Source of the DNA: Vibrio sp. CAU 1672
Lineage (GTDB): Bacteria; Pseudomonadota; Gammaproteobacteria; Enterobacterales; Vibrionaceae
Length of the DNA: 64,000 nt
Assembly (NCBI RefSeq): GCF_029223195.1
Contig: NZ_JARHUF010000023.1
Coordinates: 1 to 64,000, forward strand
Direction of reading: 5' to 3'
Below, piece by piece: positions 8,538 to 17,741 of this stretch. Position 1 is the first letter of the stretch, and each line of letters starts with the position of its first letter. The notes below the pieces were generated by a model, which saw nothing but the letters and a program-made list of their open reading frames with translations, did no database searches and was not told the DNA's origin. The translations under genes were made by a program, and so were the position numbers.

Positions 8538-9173
8538 CTACTCCTCAACATAGGGGTGGGTTTTACCCTGGTATTTGGGTAGTTCGCGCTGTAAGCCTAA
8601 AAATGTCTGGTAGGCGCTATCTAAGGCGAGTTGATTCACCAGCCAGTTGGGGAGGGCCCCACTTGGATCGGCAAATGCGCGGTATTCAATGTGCGTGGTG
8701 TTATTGGTGAGCTTTTCCAGCGTCCAGCTCGCTTTGACCCTGCGGATGCGAATAAACCCCGGTTGGGTCTCTAAAGCACTGGCCGGGGCATCGGTAATAG
8801 TGAGGACAAACCCGAATGGAGAGCGGCTGAATTTAGAATACGTGACCATGTCACGATCTTTTGCCGGCCAGGGAGCGTCAAAGCGGGTATACACGATATT
8901 CTCTGTGGGGCTGATTTGTTTAAGGACCTGCGCGCTGCTGACATTGTCAATCCACCTGGGAACGTTGTCTTCATCTTCAAGCAAGAGCAAAAACGCGCTG
9001 TAGCTGGTGGGGATAAAGGTTTGAGCACGGATCTCAACTAAGCCGCCGGCATGCTCGCGATAGTGCAGCACAATGTTGTTTTCACTTTTGTGAAACAGCC
9101 ACTTGGAACTTGGCGAGGCCGGCGCGGTGGTAGTGATAAACAGACTGAGCAGCACGATAACCATCTTACGCAC
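8538..9173 (-). CDS. exported START-domain lipid-binding protein
   Basis: 211 residues starting at GTG 9173, supported by AAGGAGG six bases upstream. An N-terminal hydrophobic segment (MVIVLLSLFITTTAPASP) is a probable signal peptide, so the protein is likely periplasmic. The rest matches the START/SRPBCC fold pattern: DNVPRWIDNVSSAQVLKQI, YTRFDAPWPAKDRDMVTYSKF and a C-terminal helix near LALDSAYQTFLGLQRELP. These proteins bind a hydrophobic ligand in a cavity; the ligand is unknown. It follows the liu genes on the same strand but a gap of about 220 bp and a hairpin make co-transcription uncertain. Confidence 0.85.
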   Translation of the reverse strand: MRKMVIVLLSLFITTTAPASPSSKWLFHKSENNIVLHYREHAGGLVEIRAQTFIPTSYSAFLLLLEDEDNVPRWIDNVSSAQVLKQISPTENIVYTRFDAPWPAKDRDMVTYSKFSRSPFGFVLTITDAPASALETQPGFIRIRRVKASWTLEKLTNNTTHIEYRAFADPSGALPNWLVNQLALDSAYQTFLGLQRELPKYQGKTHPYVEE

Positions 9174-9314
9174 AGCAAGCCTCCTTCCTTGATATGGGAT
9201 AATAAGTCAGCAGACGTTATTAATGGTACCCTAACTTCATATGCATATCGAGTCTATTCAAACAAATTGGCCACGCTAAGTTACTGGGCATTAAAGAAAA
9301 GTCTTTATGGCTGA

Positions 9315-9333
9315 TGACGGCTGCGCTGCGTCA
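9315..9333 (-). terminator. weak hairpin after the liuC-coupled ORF
   Basis: TGACG and CGTCA flank a GC-rich core over 19 bases, with a T-rich patch (cttttcttt on the minus strand) further on. It may end the liu transcript. The stem is short and the T-run distant. Confidence 0.3.
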
Positions 9334-9396
9334 GGGAGCCATTTGAAGCGGTTGCCGCCCGGGTTCGTCAATGGTCACCGGTTCGGGCAGTCTCAT
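9331..9396 (-). pseudogene. 21-codon ORF translationally coupled to liuC, possible liuE remnant
   Basis: The liuC stop codon overlaps a new start in ATGA at 9393-9396, preceded by AAGGAG, the classic layout for a coupled downstream gene. The frame reads MRLPEPVTIDEPGRQPLQMA then P and stops. The first half resembles the start of HMG-CoA lyase (M-LP--VTI-E-G), the usual last gene of liu operons, but the match ends there. I read it as a scar left when liuD and most of liuE were lost; a chance short ORF is the alternative. Confidence 0.4.
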
Positions 9397-10238
9397 TGCC
9401 GCTCCTTGTGACCGCTGGATGCCCAGTCCGGTGTGCGTTTCTCCAAGAAAGCCTGTAAGCCTTCCTGCCCCTGAGGGGAGGTACGCACCTCTGCAATCAA
9501 CTGACTGGTGTAGTGGATAAGCTGCTCATCCATCGGATGGTGATCGCACTGGTGGCAAAGCATTTTGGCTTTGCGTTGTGCATCCGGGCTGTTTTGCAGT
9601 AAGTATTCGAGCTGTGTCGACAGTGCTTGCTCTAAGTCATCATCACCGTGTATTTGGTGGATGAGGTTTAACTGCTCGGCACGTTTGGCAGTGATTGGTT
9701 CAGCACTTAACATGTAGCGGCGTGCCTGCCGGCTGCCCATCGCTCTTATCACATAGGGGCCAATGGTCGCGGGAACCAGGCCTAACCTGACTTCACTCAG
9801 GCAGAAACGGGCGTTGCGGCTGGCCAGGGCAATATCGCAACAGCAAATCAGCCCGAGAGCCCCTCCAAATGCCGAGCCCTGCACCACGGCAAGGGTCGGG
9901 TAAGGAAAGGTATCCAGAGTCTGCATTAGCCGGGCTAGATTGGTGGCATCACCAATGTTTTGCTTACGGCTGCTACCGGCCATCGACTGCATCCAGTTTA
10001 AGTCTGCACCGGCGGAAAAATGCTGGCCATTTGCCCTAAGTACCAGGCAGCGGACATCATTTCTTAGCGCCAGATAGTCAAGCCGGTGGATCAGCAGATC
10101 AATCATACACGCGTCAAATGCGTTGTGTTTGGCGACACGATTCAGGGTGAGCGTCGCGATGCCAGCCTCGTCAACCTGCCACAATACCTCTTCCTGTCGT
10201 TGGGGGTCAGGAACAATACCCGGTTGTATCTCCCGCAT
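9393..10238 (-). CDS. liuC: methylglutaconyl-CoA hydratase (enoyl-CoA hydratase family)
   Basis: 281 residues of the crotonase fold. The oxyanion-hole region FSAGADLNWM and the second block GSAFGGALGLICCCDIALAS, then SEVRLGLVPATIGPYV, are typical; the SADLNWM signature is that of methylglutaconyl-CoA hydratase. It converts 3-methylglutaconyl-CoA to HMG-CoA in leucine degradation. AAGGAG lies seven bases before ATG 10238, 24 bp after liuB, so it is part of the same operon. Its stop overlaps the start of a short ORF instead of an intact liuD. Confidence 0.85.
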   Translation of the reverse strand: MREIQPGIVPDPQRQEEVLWQVDEAGIATLTLNRVAKHNAFDACMIDLLIHRLDYLALRNDVRCLVLRANGQHFSAGADLNWMQSMAGSSRKQNIGDATNLARLMQTLDTFPYPTLAVVQGSAFGGALGLICCCDIALASRNARFCLSEVRLGLVPATIGPYVIRAMGSRQARRYMLSAEPITAKRAEQLNLIHQIHGDDDLEQALSTQLEYLLQNSPDAQRKAKMLCHQCDHHPMDEQLIHYTSQLIAEVRTSPQGQEGLQAFLEKRTPDWASSGHKERQ

Positions 10239-10262
10239 TGGATTTCTCCTTTTCTCCTGGAA

Positions 10263-11867
10263 TTACATTCGGAAAATACCGAACTGGCTGTCAGGAACAG
10301 GGGCATTGGCAGCGGCGGCTAAGGCCTGAGTTAATACCTGCCGCGTCTGCTTTGGATCGATAATACCGTCATCCCACAATCGCGCACTGGCATAATAGGG
10401 ATGTCCCTGAGACTCATATAAGTCTACGATAGAATCCCGATAAGCCGTTTCATCCTCTTCTGACCATGATTCGCCCTGACGTTTTTTCACCCCTCTTTTT
10501 ACCTGCGTCAGCACACCGGCGGCCTGTTCGCCGCCCATGACGGAAATGCGGGCATTGGGCCACATCCAGATCATCGTCGGATCGTAGGCTCGGCCACACA
10601 TGCCGTAGTTGCCCGCGCCATAGGAGCCACCAATGATCACGGTAAATTTGGGCACATCCGCACAGGCAACCGCCATCACCAGTTTGGCGCCGTTTTTGGC
10701 GATCCCTTCGGCTTCGACCTTTTTACCCACCATAAAACCGGTAATGTTCTGTAAAAACAGCAACGGGATTCTGCGTTTGGCGCACAGTTCGATAAAGTGG
10801 GCTCCTTTCATCGCCGACTCGGAAAACAGGATACCGTTATTGGCCACAATGCCGATCAAATGCGCGTTAATTCGCGCAAAACCACAGACTAAGGTTTTGC
10901 CATACAGGGCTTTAAACTCATCGAAATCGGAGTCGTCGACGATCCTGGCGATGATTTCGCGAACATCAAACGACAGGCGCAGGTTGGCATTGACGATGCC
11001 GTAGATCTGGTGGGGGTCATAGCGGGGGGGCAGTGCCTCTGGCTCCAATGGCGGCGCTGTGGCTTGTTTGGTGTTGGCGATCGCTTCGCGAGCCAGGCTT
11101 AAGGCGTGCTGGTCGTTTTCGGCGTAGTAGTCGGCCACCCCTGATTTGCGGCAGTGCACATCGGCTCCCCCTAGTTCCTCATCGGTAACCTCCTCGCCGG
11201 TTGCTGCTTTCACCAACGGCGGACCGGCGAGGAAAATCGTTCCTTGCTGTTTGACGATGATTGAAACATCGGCCATGGCAGGGATGTACGCCCCTCCGGC
11301 GGTACACAGTCCCATGACTGCCGCGATCTGCGGAATGCCTTTGGCTGACATCCGGGCCTGGTTAAAGAAGATCCGGCCAAAGTGATCTTTGTCGGGGAAA
11401 ACCTCGGCCTGATGGGGAAGATTTGCTCCGCCAGAGTCGACCAGATAGACGCAGGGTAAGCGGCAGCGTTCGGCAATCTCCTGTGCGCGCACATGTTTTT
11501 TTACGGTCAGCGGGTAGTAGGTGCCGCCTTTGACGGAAGGGTCATTGGCGATCACCATGCACAGCACGCCTGATACACGGCCGATCCCGGCAATCACGCC
11601 GGCACAGGGCACAGCCTCGTCATACACACGCCAGGCGGCGAACTGGCCGATTTCGAGGAAATCGCTGTTGTCGTCTAACAGCAGTCTGACCCGTTCGCGG
11701 GCCGGGAGCTTGCCTTTGCGGCGCTGATGTTCGATGGCCTTGGCTCCACCGCCTTGTTTAATGCTCTCAAGGTTGGAATGGAGGTTGTGTACCAGCCTGG
11801 TCATGTTTTCCTGGTTGGCGACAAACAGTGCTTCACCGGGTTTGATGTGAGTTTGGATGATTGCCAT
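10263..11867 (-). CDS. liuB: methylcrotonoyl-CoA carboxylase, carboxyltransferase (beta) subunit
   Basis: 534 residues, normal length for the family. It has the two-part carboxyltransferase domain: an N half with YPLTVKKHVRAQEIAERCRL and AVMGLCTAGGAYIPAMAD, and a C half with NNGILFSESAMKGAHFIELC, NITGFMVGKK and IIGGSYGAGNYGMCGRAYDP. The family moves the carboxyl group from biotin to 3-methylcrotonyl-CoA. The start at 11867 has AAGGA nine bases upstream. The biotin-carrying alpha subunit (liuD) that this enzyme needs is not found in the window, which is unusual because it normally follows liuC. Confidence 0.93.
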   Translation of the reverse strand: MAIIQTHIKPGEALFVANQENMTRLVHNLHSNLESIKQGGGAKAIEHQRRKGKLPARERVRLLLDDNSDFLEIGQFAAWRVYDEAVPCAGVIAGIGRVSGVLCMVIANDPSVKGGTYYPLTVKKHVRAQEIAERCRLPCVYLVDSGGANLPHQAEVFPDKDHFGRIFFNQARMSAKGIPQIAAVMGLCTAGGAYIPAMADVSIIVKQQGTIFLAGPPLVKAATGEEVTDEELGGADVHCRKSGVADYYAENDQHALSLAREAIANTKQATAPPLEPEALPPRYDPHQIYGIVNANLRLSFDVREIIARIVDDSDFDEFKALYGKTLVCGFARINAHLIGIVANNGILFSESAMKGAHFIELCAKRRIPLLFLQNITGFMVGKKVEAEGIAKNGAKLVMAVACADVPKFTVIIGGSYGAGNYGMCGRAYDPTMIWMWPNARISVMGGEQAAGVLTQVKRGVKKRQGESWSEEDETAYRDSIVDLYESQGHPYYASARLWDDGIIDPKQTRQVLTQALAAAANAPVPDSQFGIFRM

Positions 11868-11895
11868 AAATACCGTCCTTGGGGTGAAATCGCGC

Positions 11896-13065
11896 CTAGC
11901 ACGATTCGTTAAACAGCTCCCGGCCGATCAGCATGCGGCGAATTTCAGAGGTGCCGGCACCAATTTCATACAGTTTGGCGTCACGCAGCAACCTGCCTGC
12001 GGGAAACTCATTGATATATCCGTTGCCGCCCAGCAGCTGAATGGCGTCCAGAGCCATTTGGGTCGCGAGCTCGGCACTGTAGAGAATGACGCCGGCCGCA
12101 TCTTTGCGTGTACACTCACCGCGGTCACAAGCCCTGGCCACGCTATACACATACGCGCGTGCAGCGTTCATTCGGGTGTACATGTCTGCCAGTTTGCCCT
12201 GAACCAGCTGGAACTGACCAATCGGGCGGCCGAACTGTTTTCGCTCATGAATATAAGGTACCACCAGATCCAGACACGCCTGCATAATGCCAAGCGGCCC
12301 GCCGGACAGTACCACCCGTTCATAATCGAGCCCGCTCATCAGTACCTCTATACCCTGATCGACGCATCCCAGGATATTTTGCCTGGGCACCCGACACTGG
12401 TTAAACACCAGTTCGCAGGTGTTGGAGCCGCGCATGCCGAGTTTGTCGAGTTTCTGCGCATGACTAAAACCAGGAAAACCGCGCTCGATGATAAATGCGG
12501 TGATGCCGTGTGCCTTAGCGTCCGGAGTGGTCTTTGCGTACACGACCAGGGTATCGGCGTCCGGGCCATTGGTGATCCACATTTTGCTGCCGTTGAGTAG
12601 GTAGTGATCGCCGTCCGGTTCGGCTTTAAGCTGCATACTGACCACGTCCGAGCCGGAATTGGCTTCGCTCATCGCCAGGGCACCGATATGCGAGCCGTCG
12701 ATGAGCCCCGGCAGGTATTTCTCCCGTTGGCTGGGTGAGCCGTTACGGTATATCTGGTCGACACACAGGTTAGAATGCGCGCCATAGCTGAGCCCGACGG
12801 AAGCCGATGCCCGGCTGATTTCTTCCATTGCGACTACATGCTCGAGGTACCCCATGCCGGCACCGCCAAATTCTTCGCTGACGGTCACCCCGAGCAGCCC
12901 CATGTCACCGAAATGTGGCCACAGTTGGCGGGGAAACTGATTACTGCTGTCGATCCGGGCGGCGATAGGGGCGATGTGTTCAGTGGCGAAAGCATTAACA
13001 TGCTGGCGCAGCATGTCGATGGTTTCACCTAACCCAAAGTCCAACGGTTGATAACTCGTTCTCAT
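11896..13065 (-). CDS. liuA: isovaleryl-CoA dehydrogenase
   Basis: 389 residues of the acyl-CoA dehydrogenase fold: N-terminal helical domain, middle beta domain with AMSEANSGSDVVSM and WITNGPDADTLVVYAKT, and C-terminal domain with GLDYERVVLSGGPLGIMQAC. The catalytic glutamate in GLDYERV lies at the position known for isovaleryl-CoA dehydrogenase, which separates it from short-chain relatives, and the ending GAGTSEIRRMLIGRELF is typical. It oxidises isovaleryl-CoA to 3-methylcrotonyl-CoA, passing electrons to ETF. It is first in the leftward liu operon, about 120 bp downstream of liuR. Confidence 0.93.
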   Translation of the reverse strand: MRTSYQPLDFGLGETIDMLRQHVNAFATEHIAPIAARIDSSNQFPRQLWPHFGDMGLLGVTVSEEFGGAGMGYLEHVVAMEEISRASASVGLSYGAHSNLCVDQIYRNGSPSQREKYLPGLIDGSHIGALAMSEANSGSDVVSMQLKAEPDGDHYLLNGSKMWITNGPDADTLVVYAKTTPDAKAHGITAFIIERGFPGFSHAQKLDKLGMRGSNTCELVFNQCRVPRQNILGCVDQGIEVLMSGLDYERVVLSGGPLGIMQACLDLVVPYIHERKQFGRPIGQFQLVQGKLADMYTRMNAARAYVYSVARACDRGECTRKDAAGVILYSAELATQMALDAIQLLGGNGYINEFPAGRLLRDAKLYEIGAGTSEIRRMLIGRELFNESC

Positions 13066-13187
13066 AACCGGTTACTCTTTCCTTGCCCCCTCCCTATGCC
13101 GATCAAAAGGCGGAGAGTGGCGTTGTTTAACAATCCATCGTGATACTGCTTACGGGCAATCGTGATTGCGAGCCGTTTTGTGTGGGG

Positions 13188-13562
13188 CTAGCGGTCCTGA
13201 TGCCCCAGGGCCTGTTTGCACCTTGTGCGGGCGGCTTCCAGTTCTGCCATAACGACACGGATGTCATCCAACTGCCGCTCAAGATGGGCTTGCTTATCAT
13301 CGATTAAGGCGAGCATTTTTAGCAGCTGGCTGTCATTGCGCCGGGTATCGTACAGCTCGAATAACTCCCGGATTTCAGCGAGAGAAAAGCCCAGCCGCTT
13401 GCCTCGCAGGATCAGTTTCAGGCGGATTCTGTCGCGTCGCTGGTAAACACGGGTGTTGCCGCGGCGCTCAGGTTCAATGAGGCCCATATCCTCATAAAAC
13501 CGAATACTGCGTGTGGTGATATCGAACTCTTTGGCGAGGTCGCTGATCTTATATTTTTCCAC
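13188..13562 (-). CDS. liuR: MerR-family regulator of branched-chain amino acid degradation
   Basis: 124 residues from GTG 13562, chosen because AAAGGA lies about nine bases upstream and the MerR domain begins there; longer frames upstream add unrelated sequence. The winged helix (YKISDLAKEFDITTRSIRFY near residues 3-22, then RRGNTRVYQRRDRIRLKLI) is followed by a long dimerisation helix (DDKQAHLERQLDDIRVVMAE). It lacks the paired cysteines of metal sensors. Position at the head of liuABC and divergent from the thiolase/mmsA set, with a palindrome between, supports LiuR. Its effector is unknown here, likely a CoA intermediate. Confidence 0.88.
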   Translation of the reverse strand: MEKYKISDLAKEFDITTRSIRFYEDMGLIEPERRGNTRVYQRRDRIRLKLILRGKRLGFSLAEIRELFELYDTRRNDSQLLKMLALIDDKQAHLERQLDDIRVVMAELEAARTRCKQALGHQDR

Positions 13563-13674
13563 CTGCCACCATCCTTTCAGTTGAAATGAAAAAATGTTCG
13601 CGTCAACCAAGCTTCTGACAAGGCTTTCCGGCATGAGATGCCGTGTTTTGGAATTGTTATTGGGTTGTTTCTTA

Positions 13675-13684
13675 ACGTTAACGT
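13675..13684. promoter_or_regulatory. LiuR-type palindrome in the divergent promoter region
   Basis: The 10-bp perfect palindrome ACGTTAACGT (13675-13684), within TTAACGTTAACGTAA, lies between liuR and the thiolase gene. It resembles the ACGT-dyad operators I recall for gamma-proteobacterial LiuR. A related ACGTCAA half appears about 30 bp to the right. Binding is inferred. Confidence 0.5.
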
Positions 13685-13810
13685 AAATGGTAGTGCTATG
13701 CTTACAGAAACGTCAAGGAAGCCGGGCAGAAAAGTCCTGTCGTCGCTGGGGTGATAGAGGTCAGCGCCGCGACGCAGGGCTCGATGACAACTGGCTCGCG
13801 AGGACAAAGC

Positions 13811-15026
13811 ATGCAACAGAAAGACATCTGGATAGTCAGCGCTAAACGAACACCTATCGGCTGTTTTCAGGGCCAGCTACAAGGCTTTTCTGCGCCTGAA
13901 CTTGGCGCTTGTGCGATTGCGGCGGCGACAGAAGGGTTGCCCGCAAATGGCAGCGACGTCGAGGAAGTGTTGATGGGCTGCGTATTACCGGCGGGCTGTG
14001 GTCAAGGCTCCGGCAAGGCAGGCGGCATTAGGAGCAGGGTTACCCCACTCAACCGCTTGTACCACCATTAATAAAGTCTGTGGTTCAGGGATGAAATCGG
14101 TCATGCTGGCGTATGATTTGATCAAGGCGGGGTCTGTTCGTGTGGTCGTTGCCGGGGGGATGGAAAGCATGACCAATGCGCCGTATCTGCTCAAAGAATC
14201 CAGAAGCGGGATGCGCATGGGCCATAAAACCACCTTTGACCACATGTTTCTCGATGGCCTTCAGGATGCCTATGAAGGGCACCTGATGGGTGTTTATGCC
14301 CAGCGGATTGCTAATCAGCTGCAGTTCAGTCGCGAGCAGATGGACGAATGGGCCAGCTTATCCGCAACGCGTGCGCTGGCAGCGCAGGAGCAAAACCTGT
14401 TTGCTGATGAAATCGCCCCGCTGGAAATCGTGACCAGACATGACAACACACGGCTGGATTACGATGAGCATCCGTGCACCATTCAACCGGACAAAATCCC
14501 CGAACTGAAGCCCGCTTTCGCCAAACACGGCAGCATCACCGCCGCCAACTCCAGCGCAATTTCTGATGGTGCCGCGGCACTGGTGCTGATGGATGCTGAA
14601 AAGGCGCGCCAACAGGGCTTGGAGCCACTGGCGATCATCAAAGGCCATACCACTCACGCCCGCCAGCCGGCGGAATTTACCTTGTCACCGGTGTTTGCCA
14701 TTGAGCAGTTGTTGTTGCAGCTCGACTGGTCGGTGGATGACGTCGATCTGTGGGAAATCAACGAAGCGTTTGCGGTCGTGACCCAGATTGCGGTCAGGCA
14801 GCTCGGCCTGGATAAAAACAAAGTGAATATCAAAGGCGGTGCGTGTGCGTTGGGCCACCCGATCGGGGCCAGCGGTGCGCGGATCTTGGTGACCTTAGTT
14901 CACAGCCTGCGCCAACTTCAGGCGCAGGAGGCGGGTAGCCAGCCCCGGCGATCCCTACGCGGCGTGGCGTCATTGTGTATCGGCGGTGGAGAAGCCACGG
15001 CGATTGGTATTGAAGTTGTGGTTTAA
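13811..15026 (+). pseudogene. acetyl-CoA acyltransferase (thiolase), interrupted by a frameshift
   Basis: The N part (MQQKDIWIVSAKRTPIG onward) ends in VLMGCVLPAGCGQ, and the natural continuation APARQAALGAGLPHSTACTT is found in the next frame; the switch lies at 14003-14007 and needs removal of one base from CAAGG. Everything else is intact: the nucleophile NKVCGSG, GGMESMTNAPY, NEAFAV, the GHPIGASGA loop and the SLCIGGGEA end. A thiolase would cleave 2-methylacetoacetyl-CoA (isoleucine) or acetoacetyl-CoA (leucine). It heads the rightward operon. Either a real inactivating insertion or a sequencing error; the otherwise clean frame favours a recent event or an error. Confidence 0.8.
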
Positions 15027-15056
15027 CTTAATCATTACTCAGCAAAGGACTAGATT

Positions 15057-16550
15057 ATGATTCGCTCGGTTCCCTTATTTATCAATGGTGAGTTTCGTCA
15101 GTCTCGGACCCCGGAGTGGGTGGAAGTCACCAATCCGGCGACCAACGAGGTCATCGCCCGCCTGCCGTGTGCGACGGAAGAAGAAGTACACAGCGCCATC
15201 GCCAGCGCCCTTAAGGCGTTTGACCACTGGAAAGAGGTGGCGGTGTCTGAGCGCGCCCGGGTGATGCTGCGCTACCAGCATTTGCTGAAAGAGCACCACG
15301 ATGACATTGCGGCGATTGTTTCTCAGGAAACCGGTAAAACACTCGCCGATGCGAAAGGAGACGTATGGCGAGGCATTGAGGTTGTCGAACAGGCGGCCAA
15401 TATTGCCGGCAACCTGATGGGCGAAACGGTGGAGAATGTCGCGCCGGACATTGACAGCTATTCACTGATCCAACCGCTGGGGGTCTGCTGCGGTATTACT
15501 CCGTTTAACTTCCCGGCGATGATCCCGCTGTGGATGTTTCCGCTTGCGATTGCCAGTGGCAACACCTTTGTGCTCAAACCATCCGAGCAGGTGCCACTGA
15601 CCTCGATTCGTCTGGCCGAGCTGTTCCAGCAGGCAGGGGCGCCGCAGGGTGTGTTGCAGATTGTGCACGGTTGCAAGCCGCAGGTGGATTTGCTGCTTGC
15701 CCATCCGGATATCAAAGCGGTCTCGTTCGTCGGTTCCGTACCGGTTGCGCAGTCGATTTACACCACCGCTACCCGTCACTTCAAGCGTGTCCAGGCCTTT
15801 GCCGGAGCAAAAAATCACATGGTGGTCATGCCCGACGCGAATCAACAACAGGTAATCAATAATCTGGTTGGCTCTTCGGTCGGTGCGGCGGGCCAGCGTT
15901 GTATGGCGATTTCTGTCGCTGTGTTTGTCGGCAGTGCCAGCCAGTGGATCGGGGAGCTGAAAAACGAAATGGCCAAACTCCATCCGGGAGTGTGGGACGA
16001 CGACAATGCGGCCTATGGCCCGCTGATCAGCCCGCAGGCCAAAGCGCGTGTGCTGAAATTAATTGAAGAGGGTAAACAGCAGGGCGCGGTATGTGAGTTG
16101 GATGGCAGTGGCTATAGCGTTAAAAGTTGCCCTCAGGGGAACTGGGTCGGGCCGACTCTGTTCAGTGGCGTTACCCCGGAGATGTCTATTTATACCCAGG
16201 AAATATTCGGCCCGGTACTGGTGTGCATGGAAGTCGATAGCTTAGAAGAGGCGATTGAGCTTGTTAACCGTAATCCTTACGGCAACGGGACGTCGATTTT
16301 TACCGCCAGTGGTGCTGCAGCCAGAAAATACCAGCATGACATTCAGGTCGGACAGGTGGGGATTAACGTACCGATCCCGGTGCCATTGCCGTTTTTCTCT
16401 TTTACCGGCTGGCGCGGCAGTTTTTATGGTGACTTACATGCCTACGGCAAGCAGGCGGTGCGCTTTTACACCGAAACCAAAACGGTGACGTCACGCTGGT
16501 TCGAAGATGATATCCCGGGTGGGCCTAATCTGACCATTCAGCTGCGCTAG
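15057..16550 (+). CDS. mmsA: methylmalonate-semialdehyde dehydrogenase (acylating)
   Basis: 497 residues of the aldehyde dehydrogenase fold with the family-specific CoA-acylating pattern: GVCCGITPFNFPAMIPLWMF, FAGAKNHMVVMPDAN and the catalytic Cys282 in GAAGQRCMAIS. The C-terminal FSFTGWRGSFYGDLHAYGKQ is diagnostic of MmsA. It converts methylmalonate semialdehyde (valine) to propionyl-CoA with NAD and CoA. AAGGA precedes ATG 15057 by nine bases, and it starts 31 bp after the thiolase stop, so the two are likely co-transcribed. Confidence 0.95.
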   Translation: MIRSVPLFINGEFRQSRTPEWVEVTNPATNEVIARLPCATEEEVHSAIASALKAFDHWKEVAVSERARVMLRYQHLLKEHHDDIAAIVSQETGKTLADAKGDVWRGIEVVEQAANIAGNLMGETVENVAPDIDSYSLIQPLGVCCGITPFNFPAMIPLWMFPLAIASGNTFVLKPSEQVPLTSIRLAELFQQAGAPQGVLQIVHGCKPQVDLLLAHPDIKAVSFVGSVPVAQSIYTTATRHFKRVQAFAGAKNHMVVMPDANQQQVINNLVGSSVGAAGQRCMAISVAVFVGSASQWIGELKNEMAKLHPGVWDDDNAAYGPLISPQAKARVLKLIEEGKQQGAVCELDGSGYSVKSCPQGNWVGPTLFSGVTPEMSIYTQEIFGPVLVCMEVDSLEEAIELVNRNPYGNGTSIFTASGAAARKYQHDIQVGQVGINVPIPVPLPFFSFTGWRGSFYGDLHAYGKQAVRFYTETKTVTSRWFEDDIPGGPNLTIQLR

Positions 16551-16560
16551 GAGGCGGAAA

Positions 16561-17715
16561 ATGGACTTTGAATTAAATCAGGATCAGCGTGCGTTTGCCG
16601 ACACGGCCCGGCAGTTTGCCAAAGAGCGGCTTGCCCCGATGGCGGCAGAATGGGATGAAAAACAGGTTTTTCCCAAACAGGCACTGCGTGAAGCGGGTGA
16701 GCTTGGTTTTCTCAGTCTGTATACCCCTGAAGAGCAGGGCGGACTGGGCCTCAGCCGTCTCGATGCGTCGATTGTTTTTGAACAGCTGGCAATGGGCTGT
16801 ACCTCCACCACCGCGTTTATGACCATTCATAACATGGTCACCTGGATGGTCGCAAGCTACGCCACACCAGAGGTGCAGGCTCAGTTCTGCCCCAAATTAA
16901 TCAGCGGCGAGTGGCTGGGATCCTACTGTTTAACCGAGCCGAATGCCGGTTCTGATGCGGCTTCACTGACCACCAGTGCGGTCAAGCAGGGCCAGCATTA
17001 CCGGCTGAACGGATCGAAGGTGTTTATTTCCGGAGCCGGTGAGACCGAAGTACTGGTGGTGATGGCCCGAACCGGTGGTGCCGGCGCGAAAGGGATCTCG
17101 GCTTTTGTTGTTCCGGCTGATGGCGACGGCATCAGTTACGGGCGCAAAGAGCCGAAAATGGGCTGGAACAGCCAGCCAACGCGTTCGGTCACCTTTGATA
17201 ATGTCACGGTACCTGCCAGCCATTTACTGGGAGAAGAAGGTCAGGGATTTACCTTGGCCATGAAGGGGCTGGACGGTGGCCGGATTAATATTGCGACCTG
17301 CTCGGTAGGAACGGCGCAGCAGGCACTCAACCTGGCCCGGCAGTACATGCAGGAGCGCCAACAGTTCGGCCAGCCACTGGCACAGTTTCAGGCGTTGCAG
17401 TTCAAACTGGCCGATATGGCCACCCAACTGGTGGCGGCGCGGCAGCTTGTCCGCCTGGCAGCCAGTAAACTAGATCGCAGTGACCCGGACGCGACCACCT
17501 ATTGCGCCATGGCCAAACGCTTTGCCACCGACGTGGGTTTTAACGTGTGTGATCAGGCGCTGCAGCTGTTTGGTGGCTATGGCTACATCAGAGAGTATCC
17601 GCTGGAGAGGCACTTTCGTGACGTGCGCGTCCATCAAATCTTAGAGGGAACTAACGAAATCATGCGCTTAATCGTCGCACGTCGTCTACTCTCAGAAGAG
17701 GCAGAGCTAATTTAA
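16561..17715 (+). CDS. isobutyryl-CoA / short-branched-chain acyl-CoA dehydrogenase
   Basis: 384 residues with the full acyl-CoA dehydrogenase pattern: YCLTEPNAGSDAASL, FISGAGETEVLVVMARTGG, GLDGGRINIATCSVGTAQQAL and HQILEGTNEIMRLIVARRLL, where the glutamate of LEGTNE is the probable base. The arrangement beside mmsA, enoyl-CoA hydratase, 3-hydroxyisobutyryl-CoA hydrolase and mmsB points to valine breakdown, so isobutyryl-CoA is the likely substrate; 2-methylbutyryl-CoA is possible. GGAGG lies before ATG 16561, only ten bases after mmsA. Confidence 0.9.
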   Translation: MDFELNQDQRAFADTARQFAKERLAPMAAEWDEKQVFPKQALREAGELGFLSLYTPEEQGGLGLSRLDASIVFEQLAMGCTSTTAFMTIHNMVTWMVASYATPEVQAQFCPKLISGEWLGSYCLTEPNAGSDAASLTTSAVKQGQHYRLNGSKVFISGAGETEVLVVMARTGGAGAKGISAFVVPADGDGISYGRKEPKMGWNSQPTRSVTFDNVTVPASHLLGEEGQGFTLAMKGLDGGRINIATCSVGTAQQALNLARQYMQERQQFGQPLAQFQALQFKLADMATQLVAARQLVRLAASKLDRSDPDATTYCAMAKRFATDVGFNVCDQALQLFGGYGYIREYPLERHFRDVRVHQILEGTNEIMRLIVARRLLSEEAELI

Positions 17716-17741
17716 TCACCAAAGAAAAAGGATTTTTGGTT

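Noticed and set aside
8468..8710. 80-residue plus-strand ORF
   Set aside because: It overlaps the 3' end of the START-domain gene on the other strand, has no ribosome site and a composition typical of a shadow frame.
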